Shown: one piece after another, positions 55,706 to 64,000 of the stretch
How positions within the stretch are numbered: the first letter of the stretch is position 1
Layout of the letters: every line of letters starts with the position of its first letter
Source: Ceratopteris richardii
Lineage: Eukaryota > Streptophyta > Polypodiopsida > Polypodiales > Pteridaceae
DNA: 64,000 nt
Assembly: GCA_020310875.1 (NCBI GenBank)
Contig: CM035422.1
Location: forward strand, 56,568,406-56,632,405
Reading direction: 5' to 3'
Notes under the pieces: model-generated
The model's database searches: none
The model's input: the letters and a program-made list of their open reading frames with translations, nothing else
What the model was told of the DNA's origin: nothing
Made by a program: the position numbers and the translations under genes

Positions 55706-58700
55706 GTGCTAAGTAGCCGGAGAAGTGTCATCTCATCAGTAGGAAGTGCAGCCCAAGCGAGCCATCACTTGATCTACTCGGACACCTCCATTGACTCAAA
55801 GGAGGAACTACCCATGGCCTTAGAGGACATGCATGGTTTTGTTCCGAGGGAAAATTTTATGTCAACCATAGAGGGTGAATACCGCAGCTCTCTACAGTAT
55901 GTGTCAACAAATTGCAAGGAATCCCTATTTATTTGGATGGCATAAATAAGTCTGTCTTGAGAATGGTAAACTCTATCAAGTCAGCAATAGTGCCCAGACC
56001 CATAGTAAAGTATGAAGGAGGAGTGTACATGGACAAGTTAGGTCAAATCTATGTAGTGATGGAAAATCCAGACCAAATACACGAAAGAGGAGAATTAGAT
56101 GGACAAGGGAAATCTGGGAGATCTAACCCTAAAGAGCTTGTGACTACCCCAAGAGGCAAGTCTGTGGTGACTCAAGTCTTGAGAGGTGATTTGATACCTC
56201 AAGATGACTACCTATTGGAGATATATCTGATTCATGGCTCAGACCTACTATTACAGATAGATTTACCTATCCGAGGGCAAGAAGTGAGCCCAATGACCAT
56301 CTATGAGTTGAAGGATCTGGAAGATAAGTCTAGAGTCACATACCTAGACCAAAACCAAAGATGGTATTGGCCAATAGATGAAGTCGATAGGTATGAATTC
56401 AAATACATGGGGTTGCATATATTCCCTCCTCGAGAGCAGACAACTACCTCCCACAATCCTTTTGGAACTCATCAAGGAATAGAGAATACAATGTCAAGGC
56501 AAACAAGCTAGCGAAGTATCCCCAACTAAACACATGTGTAGTTCACAATGCTAGGAACACATTCATACAACCAAAACAACTCAGTGATAGGTAACATGAC
56601 TCAGCCACCAGTTAGACCAAGGCCACAACTAGGGGTGCAACCAGGAATACATCCAATTATACCAGCAATTTGTGCAATACCGAGACCACCAAAGCCTATA
56701 AGAAGGCTAAGACCGATTCAAGTTGCTAAATGTATAAGAAATCATTATGATGAAATGGGAGAACCATATGACCACATAGCATAATTTAAGCAAGTTTTAT
56801 GAGCAGAACAAGTGGATGACTTCTTTGTGCAGTCTGAGTCCTTTGGACTAACCCTCACAAGAACAGCCTTGAATTGGTTCCAACCATTGGATCCAAATCA
56901 TTTTGGAAATATTGAACAATTTTTCCAAGAGTTCATTGGAGAATTTACTAAGCGAGGGATTAAACATAACTCGTCATCCTTAATCCATAGTTTCAAACAA
57001 AACCCAACTAAAACCGTAAAAACAATTTCCCGAAGATTTAACTAATGTCGATAGGTGCCCAGTAATAGAAAGACCCTCTCAGCAAAAAATGATATCATCA
57101 CTATTCTTAGATGGATTGACTAATGGAACCTTAAGAACCCTAGTTTATGTAAAACGACTCCAAGCATTGAGTGAGTGTCTCCAGGAATGTATTGATCTAG
57201 AAGACAATCTAGCTGATGACCTCAAAAGTACACCAAACTCTACTAAATTAGAGAACACTAGGAGTACACTGACAACTAGTTCTAGTAATGTCGAGGAGCT
57301 AGCAGAATTGCTAGCTAAGAAATTGGGAGTCCATGGACATAGAAATTACTAGAACCCACCAATGAGAATGCCAATGCTAAGGAGATGTAGCTTGTGTGAT
57401 GGAGATCATCCATCCCATATGTGTACCAGAGGAGGAGTAGGCATGCCACAATCTTATCCATACAATAGGCAGCCACCCCAAGGACCCAACCTGTACTATG
57501 ATATTGAGCATAAATACACCAACCATGCTGCTAAAAATTGCCCATTTAATAGGCAGTCAAGACTAGTGAGTCAACCCAAATATCGGCCTTATGGATACCC
57601 TCCCAGAGAACAAGGAAGAGGGATCCCGAGATACAATCCCTATCCAGGCCCACAAGCAGCACCCAAACCTTATGAAGAAGGAGGATATGGACCTCAGCCA
57701 ATCTTAGGTCAACAACCACCCCTTCCACAGAATGTAGTGCCAGTCAAATATACTCAACCATAGGAGAACAGAAACAATGAATCAAGGACACAAGAAAACC
57801 CAAGGAGAATACTATCCCTATGACACGAGTCTTGTGGAGTATGACCAAACTTATGACCAACAAGGTTAGAGTTATAAAGGATACAACAACCCCTATGGAC
57901 CGGTGTATGTGAATTTGATGTACACTGCACCTAAGGCATCAACACGAATGAGACCACCCATTAGACCGCTCGTGCCAACAGGACCATGCTATAGATGTAG
58001 AGGAGATCTTTTCATAAGAGAATGCACTCTGCCATACAACCCACCATTGAGAACTTGGGAAGGGTACTGCAATGAGTGTGGAAAGGAACATCTATTTAGA
58101 GATTGCCTCAAAAATCCCAATAAGGCTCATAACATAGCACAACTCAATGTGATAGAAGTAATTGAATCATCGGGAATACACAGTACCATTATAAGCCATT
58201 GCTCGAGCTCAAACCAAAGGATAGGAGATAAAAAAATTAGATTTCAGACAAGAGATGATTAAGGATCTAGAGCCAAAGATACAAGCAGTGGAAGATTCGA
58301 AAGATCCACGTGAGAGTAATAAAAAAAAGAAGACGCAAACTTGGAAGATGAGAAGGGAAAAACTTAGAAATAAATGGATGAAAATTAAAAACAAAGAGGA
58401 CAAGAAGGATGTAAAAGATAGTAGGAAACCGCTGGAATAGGAAGTGCAAGATAGTACACCACCTAAGTCCCACATCCAAAAACTAGATAAACCAAGATCA
58501 ATCTTAGTAGATCCAGTACAGGAAGACCTGAACATGTGGCTGAAAGCTTATGAATCCAAATATAGAGCATCATGAGAAATGCTACCCACAAGGGGAACTA
58601 GAAAAGGAGAGATTGGGGATATGTAGAAAACTCATAGAGGTAGCCCAAGCCACCCTAGAAAAGACTATCCTAGTCCCCCCCCCCGAGACGAGAATATCTT

Positions 58701-58950
58701 AGAATCAATTCAATAAATGTTTTGAAGAGAACGATAAAAAACTAACAAAAATATATAAAGAGAAATGTAGTAAGGAAGAACAATAGAGCACTCAGAGCAA
58801 ACCAACTTTTGTAATCCCAGAACTAGAAGCTAATTGGCCGCAAGACTTATGGGCCAAGATCGAGGAAGAGCGATGGAAAAAGAATGAGAGTTCAAGACCA
58901 CCCTTTGAGGAATTAGACATTGGGGAAACCTAGTCAACTCAAAACTTAGA
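55706..58950 (+). pseudogene. gag remnant, element C
   Basis: N-terminal domain with YEGGVYMDKLGQIYVV (about 56010) and TTPRGKSVVTQVL; gag core GEPYDHIA and NWFQPLDPNHFGNIEQFFQE (about 56760-56930); knuckles CSLCDGDHPSHMC (57386-57424), a diverged one at 57987-58025, and CNECGKEHLFRDC (58078-58116); then a Lys/Glu-rich segment (about 58320-58440). Broken. Confidence 0.85.
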
Positions 58951-59378
58951 AGAGGTATATGAAGAAGTTTCTATGTTAGACCGAGGAGGAAGTTCACAGC
59001 TTTTCCACTCTACCAAATTATATGGGAGAATACGAGAAATGGTCGATAGTATTTCAAACTCCCACAATTCGAGGCAAGGAAGACGGGTCTTCAGGTACAA
59101 CCTCACACAACTAAGCAAAGCTCAAGAACACCAAGATACAATGCCTCTTGACCGTGGAAGAGTTACTACGAGCCAAACCACAAGGACAATTGAAATTAGA
59201 ACCTAAGGAGATTGAAAAATGAGAATAAAAAAATTGAAGTTCCATCTACTATACAAATCCCTGTGGATAAAGTTGGAGAATTTAGTGAGAGAGATAAGGG
59301 CAATACATGCTTACCGATCACATTTAATTGATACATGATTAAATCCATTTTAGATAGCAGAGCTAGTGTAGGCATAGC
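58951..59378 (+). pseudogene. Protease start, element C
   Basis: NTCLPITFN and SILDSRASVGIAV (about 59310-59378) match the start of the first protease of families 1 and 2. Cut by Copia D. Confidence 0.75.
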
Positions 59379-60388
59379 TGTTGGAACAAAGCAATCCCAA
59401 ATTGATGATTATGAAGAACTTGAAGCAAGTCAAGAATCAGAATGAAACAAAAAAAATCATTTGAGGAAGTGAAGAGATCTCAGAAATATAGCATGTATAC
59501 ATATGTACATTACAGATGGAAATTCTTGTACAATGAGTGTAGATGATCCTTAGGATGGTAAGAAGTAATGTAAGAGACATGGGATGAGTCTAGAATCATA
59601 TGTATATAAGTCAATGATGTAAAGAAATAAATGAGAGATTCATTAGAAGACAAGTGTTCATGAGATAGATGTGTAGAGAGTCATCTTTAGAAGTTAGCAT
59701 CGATTCTTTCTCTGATTTCTCTCAGCTTGATCACGTGGATCACAAAATATTTTGTACACATCTAATCTAGAAGATAATGAAGCTATGTTCAAATTTTCAT
59801 GGTCTAATTCCTTTCATGCTGTGAGGATGATCAACACGAACATGTGTATGTAAAGTCTCTAGATAGACCTCTTAGAGTCACACACTTTTTCCTGTCAATG
59901 TTTTCCTTAGATCTCAGTGCACAGTGTAAATTTTTTGATGATTGAGCATTCAAAATCTAGGTTAGAAGGTAAGGAAGCTATGGCTAAAAGCATTTAGCAA
60001 AACGGGACTTCTGTTATGAGAAATCAACCTTAGAAGCTAACTATGTCAAAGTTGATTGTTCAAGAAGATAGTTTTTAACATACTTTTGATCTTAATGATC
60101 AAATCAAAATTTTAATGATTATTTTTAAGGGATAATGGTTGATATGATTGCGCAAAGGTATCGTGGAGGTATGTGTATCATTAGATTGAAGAAATGTGAA
60201 GATATGTGCAGGTAATGAAGTCAATCTTTGAAGCAAACTTCTTGAAGAAGAAACATTTTCACTTAGAGAAGTGATAATGAAGAACTTAAAAAATTGAGGT
60301 AACATTTGTGTGAATTTTGGTCTATAACTAATGTAGAGGTGCTCTTAAATTAGTATAGATGAAGCCTTTGGAGATTTAGAGGTCTCCA
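59379..60388 (+). repeat. 5' LTR of Copia D
   Basis: About 1010 bp, TGTTGGAACAAAGC to GGTCTCCA. The right border is set by the primer site 4 bases later. No gene in it. Confidence 0.85.
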
Positions 60389-60392
60389 AGAG

Positions 60393-60404
60393 TGGTATCA
60401 GAGC
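60393..60404 (+). promoter_or_regulatory. Primer-binding site, initiator tRNA-Met, Copia D
   Basis: TGGTATCAGAGC, exact consensus. Confidence 0.95.
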
Positions 60405-60624
60405 AAAAGGTTTAATACAAAGTGAAGTAAAGAGCTTTGGAAGTCCCGACTGTTGCAGACATTGAAGTTTCTTATAATTGAAGGTGGACAAGCCTAAGTT
60501 CTTGAAGACAACCTAAAGAAGTACAAAGCACGAGTTAAAAGGATCAAGAAGGATTAAAGCTTCATATCAAAGGTACATTATATCACCATAAATCTTAGTA
60601 ATTGTAGACACAGAAGATCAAAAG
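60405..60624 (+). other. Leader of Copia D
   Basis: 220 bases, non-coding, between primer site and gag start. No repeat array, unlike the Gypsy families here. Confidence 0.7.
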
Positions 60625-61611
60625 ATGGGGGAAAGCTTGCAGATTGATAAGCTAGATAGGGAGAACTATCCAGCTTGGTCCATGAGGATGGAGGCACACC
60701 TCATGAGCAAAGATTTGATGGCATTCATCACAGGAGAAGAAGAAAAGCCTCAGTTTGTAGATCCTAGTGTTCCAACTAGGGAAGAGCTTGCATATTTGAA
60801 GAACTGGATAAGGAAGGATGCTCAAGCTAGGAGCTTTATTTACATGGTTGTAAATGATTATTTTCTACCTCATATTAGCGGACTAGAAAGTGCAACAGAT
60901 AAGTGGAATGCTTTGGAAGAACATTTCCAAAATACAACCAAGGCAAGGAAGTCCTCATTATGGGCTGAGTTTACAACCTTCAAGAAGAAGAGCTCACAAT
61001 CAATTTCTCATTATGTGGCAAGAATGAGGGATATTGCAGATAGTTTGGGAGCACTAGATGAAGATATTGAAGAGGATAAGTTGGTAAGACAAATACTTAC
61101 AGGTCTGAGAGGAGATGAGAAATGGAAACCTTTCATATTGTCCATAGAATTGTCATTAGATCACTTTACTCCTGATCTTAATCAATTGCTAGGACACATG
61201 CTAACTTTTGCGCAGGACATTAAAGGAGATAATGATAGGAGTGCAAGTCAAGCTATGTACTCCAAGGATAAGAAGAAGAATGGCAAAGGGAAGCAATCAA
61301 CTGATGATGAAGGGCCTTCAAGCCAAGCCAATTTTACAAGAGGAAAGATGAATTTCAGAGGTAAAGGAAGAGGAGGTAAGAACACAGATAATACTAAAGC
61401 TTGTTGGATTTGTAGGAGAACAAATCATTTGGCAAATGATTGTTGGTGTAACAATCAAAATGGTGGAAGTCATAATCAGAGTTTCAATCAAAGAGGTAGA
61501 GTAGGCAAAGATCAAAGAGGTAGAGTAGGCAAAGATCAAAGAGGTAACTTCAGAGGAAGAGGTGGTAGGACATCATATGCTAGAGGAGGTGGAAGAAGCT
61601 TTCAATCTTAG
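60625..61611 (+). pseudogene. Copia gag, element D
   Basis: Starts MGESLQIDKLDRENYPAWSM. Gag helices to about residue 205, Lys/Ser linker, Arg/Gly-rich box, knuckle CWICRRTNHLANDC (CX2CX4HX4C, about 61399-61440), then GRVGKDQR repeats and an RGG-type tail. Length about 330 residues is normal for a Copia gag region. Confidence 0.93.
61489..61536 (+). repeat. 24-bp direct repeat in gag of Copia D
   Basis: Two exact 24-base copies (61489-61512 and 61513-61536) plus the start of a third, giving GRVGKDQR twice in the RNA-binding tail. Confidence 0.93.
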
Positions 61612-62890
61612 TCCTACAATAACAACTATTATAATTATGCATCAGATCAGAAGGATGACATGACTCTCATCTTGAATGCAACACATGAAGCAGTAGGAGA
61701 AGATCAAAGGGTGTTCTATATTGACTCAGGATGTAGCAATCATCTGAGTGGAAATCTATCATTGATGACTAACATGGAAGCAAAGTTGAATGGACATACA
61801 GTTCAAACAAGAGATAACACCAAGCATAAAGTGGAAAGCATTGGATCACTGAAGAAAAAGACTGGAAGCACACTCTTAAGCAAGGTACTTTATGTTCCTA
61901 CTATTCCTAAAAACTTGATAAGCATAGGAAAAATTCTAGAGAAGGGATATGAAGTCAGATTAACAAATGATGGTGTTTATGTGCAAGATCCAAATCAGGG
62001 ATATAGAAGTATTATTGCAGGTAAAAAGAAAGGAAGACCTTTTACTCTCAAGGTCCAAGGTAATGTGGGACATGCATTGTTTACTTATGGAAGTCAAAAG
62101 ATGTCTGAGTTAGACCTATGGCATAAAAGGCTAGGTCATTTCAATGAGAGAGCCATAAAGGAAATGTCAAATAATGATGTAGTGCTTGGATTGACAAATG
62201 TTGAAGGTCAACACATGATGTACAAGTGTGAAGCTTGTCAATTAGGTAAAGCACACAAAAGTTCATACAATAAACCAGGATACAAGTACGCAAATATGCT
62301 TGAGTTGGTTCATACAGATGTGTGGGGTCCTTCAAGGGACTATAGAATAAATGGATCTAGATATTATGTGTTATTTGTTGATGATGCAACCAGATGGATT
62401 ACTCTATATTTAATCAAGGATAAATCAGAAGTGTTCAAGACATTCAAGCATTATCATGCTTATGGAGAAAGGATTACAGGACAAAATCTCAAGAGGTTGA
62501 GATCAAATGGAGGGGGAAAGTATTTTTCTAAAGAGTTTGATGATTATTTGTGGAATGCAAGTATAAAAAGAGAAGTAACTTACAAGTACTCCCCTGAACA
62601 AAATGGAGTTGTAGAAAGAAGAAATAGAACTCTTGTAGAGTTTGCAAGATCAATGATGAAAGAGAAGAATTTTCCAAAGTACTTATGGGCAGAAGCTATC
62701 AACACTGCAACATACCTTGTGAATAGGTTACCATGTAAAGCTTTGGATGGTAGAACCCCTTATGAAGCATGGTGGGGTAAGAAACCTACTCTTGATCATT
62801 GTAAAGTGTTTGGATGTTTAGCATATGCTTATGTTCCTTCACAATTAAGACATAAGCTAGAACCCAAAGTAGAGAAGTATGTGTTTATTG
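61612..62890 (+). pseudogene. Copia protease and integrase, element D
   Basis: Protease FYIDSGCSNHLSGN (about 61719); GAG-pre-integrase DLWHKRLGHFNERAIKEM; Cys finger CEACQLGKAHKSSY; integrase GSRYYVLFVDDATRW (about 62354), RLRSNGGGKYFSKEF (about 62500), EQNGVVERRNRTLVEFARS (about 62598); then the EAWWGKKPTLDHCKVFGCLAY segment. Confidence 0.93.
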
Positions 62891-64000
62891 GATATGATGA
62901 TAGATAGATGGGTTACAGATTGTGGAGTCCATCTACAAAGCAATTTCTTGTTACAAAAGATGTTACATTTGATGAGCAAAGCACATGGTATACAGGGGCA
63001 AGAAATGATTATGCAGATGTTGAAGAAATACAAAGGAAAGGGAAGACCAAAGTAAAGGTGTATGAAGAAGATATTGATGATGTTGATTGTAAAAATAAAT
63101 TGCAAGACAATGATGAAGATATGCCAAGATTTGATCCAGAGCCAAATGTGGTTGAGACTTCAAGAAGTGCAGAGGTCAGAAGATCTGTGAGAGAAAGAAA
63201 AGAACCTATCAGGTATAGCTATGATACATCTTTCTTAACAACAAAAGATTATGGTTATATTGTGAAGATCGAAGAAGATCCAATCACATATGAAGAAGCT
63301 AAGGGTAAACATAATTGGGAGAAGGCAATGCAAGAAGAGTATGATGCTCTACTTGAGAATGAGACATGGGAATTGGTGCCAAGACCAAAGAACCAGAAGG
63401 TGATTAGATGTAAGTGGGTGTACAAAACAAAGAGGTTTGCAAATGGTGAGGTATCTAGATACAAAGCTAGACTTGTGGTTAAAGGTTATGCCCAAACTTA
63501 TGGGGTAGATTATGATGAAAAATTTAGTCCAATCGCTAAGATGTCTACAATTAGATCTCTAATGGCTATTGCTGCTTGTAAAAGATGGAAGTTGTCACAA
63601 TTAAATGTGAAGAATGCATTTCTGAATGGGTATATTGCAGATGAAGTGTACATGGAGCAACCAGAGGGTTTCATGGATTCAATTGGATTAGATTATGTGT
63701 GTAAGCTTGAGAGCTTTGTATGGTCTGAAGCAAGCCCCAAGGGCATGGAATTACAGGCTTGTTAAGTTCTTGAGTGAATGTGGATATCAAGTTTCAAAGG
63801 CAGATAGTAGCTTGCTAGTGAAGGAAAGTGAAAATGGGTATATATACATGTGTATTTATGTTGATGATATTATTGTCACAGGTACAGATGCTCAAGGAAT
63901 CAAGGAACTTAAGAAACAAATAGAGAAGGAGTTTAAGATAAATGATTTAGGTAACTTATCTTACTTCTTAGGAATGCATATTGTGTATACTCAACATGGA
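62891..64000 (+). pseudogene. Copia reverse transcriptase, element D (partial at edge)
   Basis: Acidic linker, RSVRERKEPIRYSYDTSF, then RT WELVPRPKNQKVIRCKWVYK (about 63367), [40 protein letters not shown] and ICIYVDDIIVTGTD (about 63850). RNase H lies beyond the window. Confidence 0.92.

Larger units (their letters stand above)
54289..59378 (+). mobile_element. Ty3/Gypsy third-family element (element C), 5' part
   Basis: Primer site, leader array, gag and the start of protease, cut by Copia D at 59379. Related to families 1 and 2 by primer site, leader-array placement, gag N-terminal domain, gag core and CX2CX3HX4C knuckles, but well diverged. Older: broken, roughly a dozen breaks. Confidence 0.85.
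59379..64000 (+). mobile_element. Copia element D, 5' LTR to RT (leaves the window)
   Basis: 5' LTR 59379-60388, tRNA-Met primer site, gag, protease, integrase and RT up to the right edge. Inserted in the protease of element C; the 5 bases before it are ATAGC. A different Copia family from B1-B3 by LTR and gag. Looks nearly whole within the window, with two or three breaks. Confidence 0.93.

Overview
The window is plant nuclear DNA made almost entirely of LTR retrotransposons. The evidence for a land plant is primer sites matching plant tRNA-Asp and initiator tRNA-Met, Copia and Ty3/Gypsy elements with plant-type domain order, and a fragment of an Argonaute gene. I cannot name the species; a large, repeat-rich genome is likely. 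I see no intact host gene, no rRNA or tRNA gene, no CRISPR array and no LINE.

Layout. Two related Ty3/Gypsy families dominate 1-42.2 kb; I call them family 1 (LTR about 608 bp) and family 2 (LTR about 710 bp). Both have a tRNA-Asp primer site, a long leader holding an array of short palindromic repeats, a gag with several CX2CX3HX4C knuckles, a protease, RT, RNase H, two H2C2 fingers in tandem, integrase, a second retropepsin-like domain after integrase, a tail of repeated IWVPK-type motifs, a cargo zone, a small hairpin, a polypurine tract and the 3' LTR. In family 1 the cargo zone holds an Argonaute MID-domain fragment (14.93-15.12 kb). In family 2 it holds a large unrecognised coding unit (16.4-21.4 kb plus 4.7-4.85 kb). 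A third, diverged family of the same lineage lies at 54.3-59.4 kb. A different Ty3/Gypsy element with an FMDD reverse transcriptase and a W-box-rich LTR lies at 35.3-41.8 kb. Copia elements fill 42.2-53.4 kb (three members of one family) and 59.4-64.0 kb (a fourth element). A 0.9-kb non-autonomous element with a chromodomain remnant lies at 18.06-18.97 kb.

How the pieces fit. Target-site duplications and LTR pairs give a nest five deep: Copia B3 carries Copia B1 and Copia B2; B1 carries a family-1 element (element H, site TGTAC); H carries the FMDD Gypsy element in its LTR (CAAGC) and a family-2 element (element A) in gag (TATGT); A carries the 0.9-kb element (ACACA) and a second family-1 element (E1, ACAAT/ATTGT). 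The halves of A and E1 now lie on opposite strands. This is what recombination between the inverted copies H and E1 would leave, flipping the short segment between them.

All elements are treated as fossils. Most are broken in several places. B2 and the right-hand Copia (D) look youngest and most complete among the Copias; element A has near-identical LTRs and so also looks recent.
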